Below the pieces are notes generated by a model. The model saw nothing but the letters and a program-made list of their open reading frames with translations, was not told the DNA's origin and did not search any database. DNA of 64,000 nt from positions 7,972,499-8,036,498 of the forward strand of contig JAQFVV010000012.1 in the NCBI GenBank assembly GCA_028023455.1. Direction: 5' to 3'. Every line of letters begins with the position of its first letter. The stretch's first letter is position 1. This document shows positions 36,074 to 48,405 of this stretch, in pieces. The translations under genes and the position numbers were made by a program. This DNA comes from Epiperipatus broadwayi (taxonomy: Eukaryota > Onychophora > Udeonychophora > Euonychophora > Peripatidae).

Positions 36074-37800
36074 ATGCATATAAATATTGGTGCTCTTAAC
36101 ATCAGAGGTGTAAACACTGAATTGAGAATTTTTCATGTTAGTAAATGAATATAGTTCAGCCTCATATACTTGGCTTGTTAGAGACAAAAATATATTGCAA
36201 CTCTTTTACAGACCCGTTAAATTATCAATATAATTATGGATTTTCTATTTTCTAAAAAACATCTATTATATCATCTTCAGGCATGGGTATTTTGATATTT
36301 AAAATTCTATTTCCAGACTATCATTTACAAATTATCTCTTTTTATTATCAAGCTAAATATTGTTTCTTACTTATTCTAGGGCCTATTAGGATAAATATAT
36401 TAATATTAGCAGCTTACTCTATTCTTGTGTCCTTTCCCTATCCTTGTCTACCTCTTAATGTTTTTAATGAATTTTCTTTCTCTTTATGAGTGGAGGATTT
36501 TGACCAAATAATTCCATATTATTTTATAATGGTAGGCCCTCATTGGTAGTAGATCTGCTTTTCTATTAACCAATACTTCATCATCAAATCAAACTATCTC
36601 TAAAAAATTCACTTCTATCTGACCATTTAGCATTATGTGTGCATTAGATCTAGATCTCATATATAGAAAGATTCTATCAACTGGAAAGTTTAAGTATTAC
36701 TCACTAGCCAGACTTATGAATTCTTATTTTCAGAGATCTGTATAGAACTTTTTAAAATGTGTAAACTACAGTTAGACCTAGCCCAAACCTGTTTATCCTT
36801 CATAAAAAGTTCTTTCTTTTAACATTGATTATCTAATTCAAATATCCATCCAACCCCCCTCTAAACTAAATTACTTGCACTTGCAGATGAAATTGATAAA
36901 AAAATTATTCATTCTCAGTCTATTAATGATTTGGACACATAAGCAAAAATACTTATTTTCAAGAAATGAAATTTGTTAACATTTTATTTAATTGCACTAT
37001 TAAATAATGTCTTCAATATGATTTCCATCATTTATGATACAAAAGTTAATACACTTGCAAAATTCAAGAACTCGATGTAATAAATCCGCATTGCTGTTAA
37101 TTTTAGCATATTCACTCTTTATGCCTTTAATCATGTTACATCTGTGATTTTCATTGAGTACATATTTGCCACTGTGAAAAAACCAAGTTAAATATTTCCG
37201 GAGTGATGTGCTTTAAATTTATCTGCTATCTTTTGATGTGTAATTAATGAGATTTCCTACTATCCAGAGTTAAGGGACACCTTGTAGAATAGCTGCCTTG
37301 AAAACTTATATAATAATTCCATTCAATCAAAAAATACATACTAACAACAAGAAAAGGCTATTTCTGGATTGTACGCCTTTGTTCTCTAAACAATTTATCT
37401 GCTGGGCAGTATATCAACTCCCAGTGAAGAAAGAATCCTCAGCCATTAGGATCAAGATGAAATAATTACCGGAAATAACATGTTCACTCTATTAATTCAT
37501 GGAATTCCAAAATTTGTTTATGAACATCTAAGTTATTTTATTTCACTTATTTAAGAAACTTAACTAATTTATTATCTAGACAAATCTATCATATACCTAG
37601 ATTATATCCAATAATCCTTATACTTTTTCTTAAGAAATTTGAGGATATCTCTACTGTAAATATTTCTATATCTATGAGTCCACTAAGGATTAAGATATTT
37701 GAATTGGTGATCAAGGACAAACTTGAACCTTTTATCTTGCCATAAATAGGTAAATTACAGTTTGCAAAAAAAAAGGAGCATCCACTGGACTAGCAGCAAT
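36074..37800 (+). pseudogene. LINE ORF2 remnant: endonuclease domain and linker
   Basis: From ATG at 36074 the frame reads MHINIGALNIRGVNTELR, the typical start of an APE-type LINE endonuclease, and stops after 24 codons. In another frame (36156 onward) PHILGLLETKIYC carries the conserved glutamate of the LETK block, then ISSSGMGILIF. The endonuclease nicks target DNA for retrotransposition. The following ~1.2 kb has only scattered coding-like pieces. It is heavily decayed, more so than the LTR element inserted into it. Confidence 0.7.
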
Positions 37801-39380
37801 TATTTTTAAATTTGTCGTCAAAACAGTTAGAAAAGCAAACAATGTATATAAACCAAATACCAATTGGATATAAAAAACATTTGATACAATCCCAATAAAA
37901 TAACTTATCAATCTTTTAGTTAATTTGTCTATGGCTAAATCTTTAATCTATTTCCTGACAAATAATTTATTAATAAATAGAGAAATTCATGTGACAATGA
38001 GTGGAATATACTTTTCCAATTTTAAATCTTATTGCTCTATTCCTATGGTTTCCCACTTAGTGCCTTACTGTTCATAACATACATAAATTCCCTTCTAAAA
38101 ATGATTGATGAATTGATATTAAGAATATTTGTACTAGAATTTAAAACTAACATTTCATATATTGTCTATGTGGATACTATTGTTTTTATATCATCTCAAA
38201 AACATGTTCCCAAATTACTAAAAATTTTGGACAGCAATTCAAAGAAGTACAAAGTAGAATTCAATATGACAAACCATTTGGTTGGAAAATATATACAGGT
38301 AAACTTTTGCAATCTAAATTCAAAGAAATCCCTGTTTTATTCCTTTTTTCTCATTTCCACCTTAGTAATACTGGAATGAGATCAAAAATACAAGATCTCT
38401 TTAAAGGAAAAATAGAAAAAGTTATTAACTCCTTCTCAGAATCATATCTTACAATATATTCTAAAGTTACCCTATTTAATATGTTCATTATGGCAAGAAT
38501 CACTTACTACCCCCTATAATCATTTATACCAAAGTCTTTAGTTGATATGTGTACCTCATGCTCAAAATACTTCTATGGATCAGATGCATTGGAATCATTT
38601 CTATTTAAAAACTTCAAAATCTGTTGATCATAATGACTTGGGACTTCATTCATTAAATACATTCAGAAGACATTTAATCTGATTAACTCACTTGCTAATC
38701 TCTTTGTACATGTTTCTTTTTAAAAAAAAATTACATTAACAGACAGGCAATTTCTGATACTGATTATAGGGCTAATCTAATGAAACATTAAACATAGACA
38801 ATTTATCCTTTTATGCAATTACAAATAAATATAAATATTGGCAAGTATGCCAATTAATGAACCATCTAACACTAAACCTAAACAGGCTCATATTGAGCTT
38901 AATAATCAACATCTTGTGAGAAGATTCAGATTATGAAACCTTGAGGCCAAATACTTGAACTTTCTTGTTAAGCTGAATTTGAGATCTCAACCAACACTTT
39001 TTTTTTTTTTTTTACAAATACAGAAGAAATTATAAAAATACTGAAGACTTTTGCCCCTTGTAGAAAAAATTTTGAAAGCATTTATTTTATGATTGCCTTT
39101 GTTTTATTTGATAATATACACACTACTCTTGTCAACTTTTTAACAATTTGTCAATTAATATAGTGTATCTTTTTAAAACCTACACAATAGGAATATTTGC
39201 ATGGATTCGAGCTTGTAAATTTATCTTATATACCTTAAGGTATATTAGATACATTTTTATTGATGATAATAATTCTAGAAGACCTCTTAATACCTTTGGA
39301 TTAAACTGGAAGGTATTAAAAAAAGAAACAGAAAACTTGCCCCACACAACATCTTTCATGATACTTGGTTTTTAGTTAAT
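37801..39380 (+). pseudogene. LINE ORF2 remnant: reverse transcriptase and C-terminal region
   Basis: The block YGFPLSALLFITYINSLLK opens RT motif 4 (frame 38032-38379), followed by ISYIVYVDTIVFIS at about 38150-38195, where the catalytic A/V-D-D has become VDT. KYKVEFNM...LVGKY follows. The next frame (38307-38519) has KIEKVINSFSESYLTIYSKV and MARITYYPL, matching the region after RT in L1/Tx1-like LINEs. FIPKSLVDMC and FYGSDALESF continue it, and a C-terminal-like piece (39148-39375) includes KETENLPHTTSFMILGF. Frameshifts and the lost aspartate show it is inactive. Confidence 0.75.
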
Positions 39381-39617
39381 AAGTCATCATTTGAGATAAT
39401 GGCAAGGTGATCTAACCTAATCACAAAGAGCAGTCATATTATTATTTTATACTACAAAATCAATTATTCAGGTCTATTGCATTACATTAAATATTGCCTA
39501 ATTATTTGATAGGTCAATTGTCTTGATGAATAGTCATATCTGTATATGTTTAATCTCAATATAAGCAAATTTTGTTAATGATATTAATTTCTAGTTAAAA
39601 AATGATAAGCAAGTCAA

Positions 39618-39709
39618 GCGTTGGTGGCATAGCAGTTAGCATAGTTGCCTTCCAAGCAGCTGACCCGGGTTGGCCTCCCGGTCAATGCTTTGACATATGA
39701 AAAAAAAAA
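39618..39709 (+). mobile_element. tRNA-Gly-derived short retroposon, second copy
   Basis: A 71-base tRNA-Gly(TCC)-like body (39618-39688), then TTTGACATATG and an A-tail, the same layout as 3201-3294. The T loop has decayed (GGGTTGGCCTC in place of GGTTCGA..C) so the B box is poor. It lies in what seems to be the LINE 3' region. GATAA on both sides (39604 and 39710) is a possible but imperfect target duplication. Confidence 0.8.
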
Positions 39710-39830
39710 GATAAACGATGTAGATTCATATATATTCTAACTTGAACTGTATATGTCACATTGTATCTCCACCACCTTGTAACAACTGTAGTTTTGTTTT
39801 GATTTTTAATCAATAAATTTATTTAAAAAC
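39710..39830 (+). other. Probable LINE 3' end
   Basis: CACCTTGTAACAACTGTAG and a final CAATAAATTTATTTAAAAAC look like a polyadenylated 3' terminus. Assignment to the LINE is inferred from position only. Confidence 0.35.
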
Positions 39831-39884
39831 AAAATTGAAAATATTTCATAATCATAGAATCCACTTTTATGTCACCATCATTTT

Positions 39885-40051
39885 CAACCATTATTGATCC
39901 ATTACAGGATGAAGGGCTCTCTAAGTTCAAGCCATCTTCTCCAATCTGTAGCCTCTCTTCTCTACATCACACCAGCACACTTCATTATTTCATCCACCCA
40001 TCTCACATGTGGTCTCTTTCTAGGTCTTTTACAATCTCTTGGAATCCCGTT
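39885..40051 (-). pseudogene. C-terminal fragment of a LINE ORF2 (minus strand)
   Basis: The minus strand reads NGIPRDCKRPRKRPHVRWVD, EIMKCAGVM, a TAG, then RREATDWRRWLELREPFIL. The pattern (R-P-R-K-R...R-W-x-D-[ED]-I...A-x-D-R/W-x-x-W-R) is known from the extreme C-terminus of RTE- and Jockey-type ORF2 proteins. It is only about 55 codons long, as expected for a 5'-truncated LINE copy in opposite orientation to the LINE above. Confidence 0.6.
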
Positions 40052-40889
40052 TATGTAACCAGTATTAAATTATTGATGAAACCTTTTGCATATAGCTAAT
40101 TATATGTAATCTTCTGTGATGTAATCTTTGATTGTTTAAAAATTAGTTTGAAAAGTAAAGCAATAGTAGTAGTAATAATAATAAAAATTTAATATTTTTT
40201 TTAAAAAAAAAGTTTTACCATTATGAAACAAAATATATGATTAAATAAACTGTATACATTTATACAATATTTAAATTATTATTTTTTAATTTAAATAAAT
40301 TTATTACATTTAAATATAACCCTAATAAGCTTATTTAACTTTTAGATAGGGTATACAAGAAACAAAAATAAATAAATAAATAAAAAATAATACAATTAAA
40401 ATAAATACACGTATGTAGTAAGAAAGAAAATGCAAAAAAAAAAAAAGGAAGATGTCTATATATAGCATACATATATATAAATTAAACCAATTAAATTTTA
40501 ATATTTTTATTTTTCTAAATTTTTAATATTATTTAATTTTTAAATCAGATGAAAAGTGTAATTTATACATAAGTATATTACAAAATAAAAGCATAATAAT
40601 AATAATAAAATTGATTATCTGGATGTAAGGGTTTCCTAATTTTTGGCCATAATTATATTTTGCCAGATCTGATGCAGTTTATTTGTCTTTGAATTTTTTA
40701 TATTTAAATTATGTATTTGAGTATGCTTACCATATATATATATATGTGTGTGTGTGTAAGGTAGTAGCAAATTTCCAATGATGATAACCATGTACTATTA
40801 TTTAATCACAGTACTTAATCTTTAGTTGTTCTATCTGTCTTTGGCAGAGAATTTTACATGCATATATATAATAAAAAAGAGTGATAAAC
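40052..40889. other. AT-rich non-coding DNA with microsatellites
   Basis: (AAAT)n at about 40367-40388, and (TA)n running into (TG)n at 40733-40758. No gene. Confidence 0.7.
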
Positions 40890-41460
40890 TTTCTCTAACA
40901 CACTAATTATAATTCATTTTAATACAATGCCTTCTAGTGTCAAAGTAATTCATCTAGCAGGTAAAAAATGAATCCACTGTCACCTGCATTTCAAGTTTTT
41001 ACATGGATAGCATTCTTTGTTATTCATTCTAATGAATAACATTTAATCTACAAATCATATAAGATCTTGAACCTCAGGGGAATATGGTTTAATTTTTCAT
41101 CTCTAAGTAGATTATTTTGATACTAGAGAGCATTGTAGTAATGTGTAGCTGGCACTTTAGAAAAAGTTTATTACTCTTATTTATTACATTATTTAGTGCT
41201 GTATAGTTTGATATTTATTATTTGATATTTGATGATTATTCATTTACAATATTATTATAATGAATAGAAATTAATACTGTTTTGTGAGTTTTTATCTAAT
41301 CTACTATCCATACAATACTGAATTTTAGGTGAAAGTGGATCCATTTTTTATCTGCTAATTAGATTACTTTGTACTAAAAATCATTTGATTAACATGTAGC
41401 TGACATTTTAGAGGAAATTTATTGGTATGCACTACATATTATTTAGCACAATAAAATTTG
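40890..41460. repeat. Three-copy repeat cluster, one copy inverted
   Basis: Copies at about 41085-41195 and 41325-41450 are direct (AGTGGATCCATTTTTTATCTGC, GTAGCTGRCAYTTTAGA, ATTATTTAG..C). The copy at 40897-41000 is inverted (GCAGGTAAAAAATGAATCCACT). Each is ~110-130 bp and diverged. No frame. Confidence 0.65.
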
Positions 41461-43637
41461 TTATGTACATATATATTATCACATAGATCTCATGGAAAAA
41501 CAAATTATTATTCAACTAGAGTTAATGTCAGAAAATAATTAGACATTAAACAGTTTTAAATATACACAACAACTTATAGTTGTTAAATTATTCTCGGTAT
41601 TATTGGACTTCATAGTATAAATCGTTTTAAATTTTTTTTTTTTTATAATTTTACACCAATTTTATTATTAAAATATTTATTTGCAAAAAAAAAATACTAT
41701 ATAATAACTAATATAATTTGCCTACATATTGACATAAATGAAATATTTCTATGCACTCTGTGTATCTTGAAATTGAATTTTTTAAACAAGAATTACTGTA
41801 AAGAAATTTGATGTGATTCTTTGCTATTAATTAGTGACCTTAAATTGTTATCCAAGTCAATAAAAGTTTTTTTTTATATGTTTGCTTTAGCATATATAGA
41901 AGAGCTTTATGACTTATTTTGTATTTTGCTTCCTAAAGATTAATAAGGTTATTTTATATATTAGCATCTGCAAAAAAAAAAAAAAAGTGTATTTTATATA
42001 TAATATAATTTATATGAATTTTCTTTATAATAGATTTTTAGATGTTTAATTAACTTAGTAAAATTTGTAGGAATAAATTTAATCCATATGTTAAATAAAA
42101 ATATGGCATCTCAACCCAAAGATAAAACAGTTTAAATAGTATTTCTCTAATTATTGGGGAAGGGGGACAGTTCCTGCCACTTTGAAGAATATAAATAGCT
42201 TTTTTAATATTATATATGTATATAATTAAAAAATACATTACTAATTGAACTAGTCTATGCCTAATAAATAGTTGATGAATTACCCATGTAGTTTTATTAC
42301 AAAAAAATATGACTACTATTATAGTAACTCAACAACAAAAGTAAACAATTAGTTATAAATGAGAGTAGGGTTGGTAATAAAAAAAATATATTCAAATTTA
42401 TTTTAAATCATGTAGGATTAAAACTGTAAAGTCATGTTTATAACGTGGAAGCAGTACATGCTCCTTCTTTCAGCAATTAGTGTATTAAACCATTAACATT
42501 AACCATTCTGATAAATGAAAAATGGCTAAAGTTCATACGCTACGTGATTCCAGATACAAAACAAAACAAAATATTAGTTTTATTTAATATTATTCTTTTT
42601 TCTCAATTCTTATCTTTAAAAAAATAATTTTATTTTTAGATAGATATATGCGTTGTGATTTAATCCAGTGATGTTGATTAGTTTTTACTTGAGTGAAGTT
42701 GTACATAATCACTGCATGATGATTTTGAAGTAGAAATCTAGTTGAAACAAAATGCAATTTAATTTATTTAAACCAGTAGTTTAATAGCTTTTTCAAATGT
42801 TCATTTAGTATCAAAAACAGGTTTATTGAACTATGTTTACAATAAAGAAAAAAATTATAAAATAACATTAAATTTGGCAATACATTTATAAACCATTAAA
42901 TTACTTAATGTCCAACATTAATAAGATTCCATGTGGAATTTGATTATTTATAATAATTTTTTTAAAATAGTAATTATTGTTATATATAGAGAATTTTCAA
43001 TCCACATAAGTATTAGACTTTTTAAAGTTGATTTTACTTGAATCAAAAAATTATAAACTTTTAATGCGGAGATCTTTGATTCTATTTACAGAGTATTTCT
43101 ATATTGAAAATATTTTCATAAACCATATACTATTCGAAATATCAAATTTCTATTAGTAATTAAAGTTCCTGAAATTAACGATTTTATAATTAATGAAGTT
43201 ATTCTGCTAACGAATGAAAAGATATATATATATTTTTTCTTTTTCAACTTTGTGTTATTGATTAATAAAGAGGTAAAGTTAATTCCCCCCCCCCTCTTTT
43301 TTTATACTTTTAGGTTTAATTATTTTTTATCATTCAATTTTGAATAGTATAATGTAGAACTAACGTTAATGTGCTACTAATGAATGAAATGAAGATATTT
43401 TCATTCTATTTTGCTTACCTGTTAATTAACTTCCTAATTTTTGTATTAAAAAATATGTATTTTTTCACCATATTTTTTATTAAATATAAAATATTTAAAA
43501 AACTGGTTCTTTTTTTTTTAACGTTTTATTAATTTTACCAGTTTTAAATATTCAAAAAGTAAATATGATTTTAATGCCATATTAAAATTACCTCATTTAT
43601 AAAAAACACCATTATTTTTTATGAAAAATATATATAT
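41461..43637. other. AT-rich non-coding DNA
   Basis: Includes a 10-base C run (43285-43294). No gene seen. Confidence 0.6.
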
Positions 43638-44095
43638 CAGGGGTGGCCAATAAGTCGATCGTGATCCACCGGTCGATCGCAAAGCCAATTTTGATCGATC
43701 GCGAGGCCAATCTGGCAAGAGCTGTGGTAACGAGTGAAACAAATTAAGTCAAGATTTTCAAGTTGTTGTTTTTTTGTTCTAATTTTTTTTTTTTAATTCT
43801 AGATAGGTGAAATCCACTAAGTCGTATCATTATTGAAAATAGTATTTTTAATCTTGACTTAATGTAGCTAATTTAAATTAATAAATATTAATAATTACTC
43901 ATGTTGCTTTAATCCCCCCCCCCACATGAATTTTTGATCCGTTAAATAATTGTTATTTTTTACTAGGTAGATGTATAAAAATAGTATGTATTTCACATCT
44001 CTCTCCACTTAACTACGCCTATGACAACAAGTCAATCCCAACACATTTTTGAAATAAAAAGTAGATCTTATGAACACAAAAGTTGGCCACCCATG
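43638..44095. mobile_element. Second non-autonomous hAT-type element (458 bp)
   Basis: Starts CAGGGGTGGCCAA and ends TTGGCCACCCATG, inverted with one mismatch. The flanking 8 bases are ATATATAT (43630-43637) and TTATATAT (44096-44103), a 7-of-8 match. The left end has several GATCG motifs (for example GGTCGATCGCAAAG). The interior is AT-rich with no transposase. It is a different family from 701-1094, since only the terminal CAGGGGT is shared. Confidence 0.85.
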
Positions 44096-44769
44096 TTATA
44101 TATGAACCAAATATTTATTATACATTTACAACAACATATTTTTAAAACTATATTCATGAATTCATATATGTCACTGGAATGTGAGCACTAAAATTACTTT
44201 TGTTCTAAAAACATATTTGTTTTTCATGAATTATATATATGTTCCAAGTATTTAACAATATTTGAAATAATATATTTTTAAAAAAAATTATAAAATGAAA
44301 TAAAAAATATTTACAACCCGTTTCTAACTACCTTTATGTTAGTTTCAAATAACACTTGTTCACTTAATTTTAAAATGATCGAAGAAACAACTAGAATAAG
44401 CAATATATATATAAATAAAATATATACATTGTAAACAAATATCTTCAGAATTTCTTCTGGGTGTGTTATAACTTAAAGTAAGACTCCAACATAATCTGAT
44501 GTTGCATTCTTCACACCAAAATCTTAATTCTTTTTTAATGCACTTCTCATTGAAATTTAGCTTAAAATTAACACACACAACTCTGACTGGAAGGAATTTT
44601 TATAGGATTAAGTGTAGGAATATGACTTCGAAATGTCAGTCAGTATTTCAAAAAGTGTTTTACTACATCTTTCTGATTTAGCATAATTTCTAGTTATTTT
44701 TCACTCCTCATCTTTTTGAAAATTAGAAGATGAATATTACTGGTGATATGTTTTAAATATAAAATATTT
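44096..44769. other. AT-rich non-coding DNA
   Basis: Open frames here (44360-44578 minus, 44499-44681 plus) overlap on opposite strands and are not supported as genes. Confidence 0.55.
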
Positions 44770-47700
44770 CAAATAGCTTTGTTAATATCTAAAAGATCAA
44801 ATTATTGCTCCAATTAAATATGAAAAATAATATTTTGCAACTGTTATTACTAAAGGTGCCACAAAATTATTGGTATAATCTTACAAAGTGGCCTGGGTGA
44901 AAAAAAAGCAAAAAATTACGTGACCAAATGTTCAAATTACTGCCACGATCAAATAAACATAAACTTTGTAGAATTACCCTCAATAAAAATACCTCTAGAA
45001 ATCAAAATATCAAATATATTAATAATTAGAAAATAATTAGGTTGGGGGAAAGGCAAAAATCACATGACCAAAAGTTCAACTTACTACTGCAGTCAATTAA
45101 CTTAGTAAAAAAAATCACGATTTTCATTAAAAACTAAAATATAAAAACACAAATTTTGTAGAACTATGCTCATTGAAAAAAGAAAGAAAGCAGATATCTG
45201 TAGAAATCAAAATATCAAACAATAATTAGAAAATAATCAGGATGGAAAAAAAAGCAATAATCACATTATCAAAAGATAAAATCATTGCTGCAATCAAATA
45301 TGAAGAAACAAAAATGTTAATGTAATCATGTGACCAAAACAAAAAAGAATTCAAAATATATTGATAATTGAGAGGGAGTACTATTTAATCAAAATATTAA
45401 ACATCAAATAACATTAGTAAGATATTTTATTTTTAAAATAACTTAATATAAAATAATCTAATATTACAGTAAACTAATAAATCAACATAAAAATTTTCCA
45501 AGTTATTGTGCGTAGATTCACATATTTTACTTTTAAATTAAAGCTGTAACCATGGGCTTGAGTAAATGTAATTACAGCAGCAAAAGAAAAATTACATAAA
45601 CTAAAACAAGAAGAAATATGCATAAGCTAAAACTATCAAATATGATAATTACCCAAACAAATAAAAACCAATAAATCTATATAAAAAGATTCCAATTTAT
45701 TGAATGAAACTAATGCATTTTACTTTTTAATATACTGGAGTAAACATAAGAATGACAGCTGATAGAAAAATCGCATAAACTAAAACAAGAAGAAATATGC
45801 TTGAGCTAAAGTAATCCAATATAATAATTGACCACAAAACCCAGTAAACCCTCTAAAAAACATTCCAATTTATTTGGTACTATTTTTAAAATATGGTGGT
45901 AACTATGTGCTGAATAAATTTAAGAATGGTGGCCAAAAGAAAAATCGCATAAACTAAAATAAGAAATGTGCCTAAGCTAAACTAATCTATTATTATAATT
46001 AACCAAAAACAAATCTACATAAAAAGATTTTAATTCATTATGTGTAAACTAATGCATTTTTCTATTAAAATATGGTGGTAAGTATGTGCTCAATAAACAT
46101 AAATATGGCAGCCAATAGAAAATTTTTATAAACTAAGACAAGATGAAATGTGCTTAAGCTAAAATAATCAAATATTATAACTAATCAAAAAAAATCAATA
46201 AATCGACATTATCAAAGTAGTATTGACTTCTTGAATAGTAAATTGACCATTTTTAATCTATATGAAAAAAGTTCATATTTATTCTGGCACAATAAAGGAC
46301 TTTAGTTTTAAAATATAGGGTAGAAAATGCATGCACATAGGTTGAGGTTAATGTAAAAATGGCAGATGAAAGAAAAATTACATAATCTAAAACATTTTAA
46401 TTTTAAAATTAACAAAAAACTATAAATCAATTTTTTTTTATACCAAAAAGCGAGCAATATTGTATGCCTCATTCTCACATGTAGTTATGAAAAAAATAAG
46501 AGACAAGAAAAAGAAAGTACTTTTTACATTTAACCATGTGATGACATAGTCAGCTTAAAGTAGGAATAGTCTCTTTTGATCACATGATACAATGATATTT
46601 TTATTGGTCTTTTGAAATTTAAATTTTTCTATATAGCTATATACTTTTCTATCTATTAACATCGAAGTTACTTTTTCAATCAACAAATAAACACAGAGAA
46701 CACGCACTAAAAACCATTTACAGATTCACTTCTTTTTTTTTAATTTCTAGAAATGTAATTAATATTGTTTATATGTCGATTTTTTTTTTAATGTTGTTTT
46801 TTTGTATCCTGAAATTATGAATTTTAATTTGTAATTTTTTCTGTAACATTTAAAAAAATATTTACAGATTTATTAATACATAAAAAATTACAAATTAAAA
46901 ATCATAATTTAATTAAGGATACAAAAAACAATATTTAAAAAAAATTCAATCAACAAATAAACAACATTAATTACATTTCCAGAAATTCAAAAAAAGAAAG
47001 TAAAACTGTAAACGTTTTTTAATGTGTGTTCTTATGTTCATTTGTTGATTGAAAAAGTAACTGATAATAGTAGATAAAAAAAGTACATAGACAGATATAT
47101 AGATGAATTTAAATTTCAATAACCCATAAGGATATAACTGTATCGTGTGATCAAAAGTGAACCCTCATGCTTTGAGCCGACTATAGTGTCAGGTGATTAA
47201 ATGTGAAACGTACTATCTTTTTTACCTATTTTTTTTGTAACTACATGTGACAATGATGAATCCAATATTACTCACTTTTTAGTAAGAAAAAAAATGATTT
47301 ATTGTTTTTTGTTAATATTAAAATGTTTTAATTTATGCAATTTTTCTTTTGTCTGCCATTTTTACTGTTAATTCCAACACGTGATTTTTCTGCACCGTAT
47401 TTTAAAACTTAAAATGTCTTATCATATCAGAATAAATTTGAACTTTTTTATAAAGATTAAAAATGGTCTGTTTGCTGTTCAATAATTAACATTACTTTGA
47501 TAATGTGGATTTATGGGGGGGGGGGGGTAATTCCATTTAATTATTTTAGCTTAAGCAAATTTGTTGTCTTGGTTTGTGCAATTTTTTTCCGGCTGCCATG
47601 CCACATGGTTTTCACCACATTTTAAAAATAAAGTGCATTAGTTTACTCACAATAAACTGTAATCTTTTTTTGTATATTTATTGTTTTTTTTTTATTAATT

Positions 47701-48405
47701 ATAATATTAGATAATTTTAGCTTAAACACATTTTTTTTTGTTTTAGTTTATGCAATTTTTCTTTCGGTTGTTGTTCTTATGTTTATTCAAGCACATGCTT
47801 CATGCTGTATTTTAAAAGGAAAATGCATTAGTTTACACACAATAAATTGGAATTTTTTATATATGGATTGATTAGTTTATTATAGTATTAGATTATTTTA
47901 TAAATAAAATATCTTACTATTGTTATTTTGATTTCTAAAGGTGTTTTTATTTTTACCCTTGATATTTTGATTTTTTTTTTGTTTTGGTTACATGATTAAA
48001 TTAACATTATTGTAGCTGTTTACTAATAGCAGTTGCAGAATATGAGCAATAATTTGATCTTTTGGTCATATGATTATTGCTTTTTGTAATTATTAATATG
48101 TTACATATTTTGATTTTTAAAGGTATTTGATTTTTTTTGATTGAGCATAGTTCTGAAAAAGTTGCTTGTTTATTTGATTGTGGCTGTAATTTGATCTTTT
48201 GGTCACATGATTTTTGCTTTTTTAGCCCACCCTCATCATTTTCTAATTATTAGTATATTTGATTTTTTATTTCTAAAGATATTTCTTTCTTTTTTTTTTT
48301 TGGTTGAGCATAGTTTTACAAAATTCGCAAGTTTATTTTTGATGAAAATTGTAATTTTTTATCACTGGAGGTTAAAATAATTGGAACACTTTGACACAGT
48401 GGTGC
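44770..48405. repeat. Giant palindrome (~3.6 kb) with arms built of tandem repeats
   Basis: The centre is near 46861, where TTTGTAATTTTTT (46828-46840) faces AAAAAATTACAAA (46883-46895). Moving outward the arms stay complementary: TTGTATCCT (46802) with AGGATACAA (46915), GTAGGAATAGTCTCTTTTGATCACATG (from 46561) with the CGTGTGATCAAAAGTGA block (47144), and so on to about 48365. Inside the left arm a ~180-190 bp unit (GATTCCAATTTATTG...AACTAATGCATTTT...AAAATCGCATAAACTAAAAC...AAGCTAAA) repeats about five times between 45470 and 46430. A second unit (TCACATGACCAAAAG...AATCAAATA...AACTTTGTAGAA) repeats about four times between 44790 and 45370. The right arm has fewer copies. No protein frame. 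Outer limits are approximate. Confidence 0.85.

Noticed and set aside
44850-44900. AGGTGCCACAAAATTATTGG resembling a Tc1/mariner-type terminus
   Set aside because: The same block aligns with an internal unit of the right arm of the palindrome, so it is part of the tandem unit rather than a transposon end.
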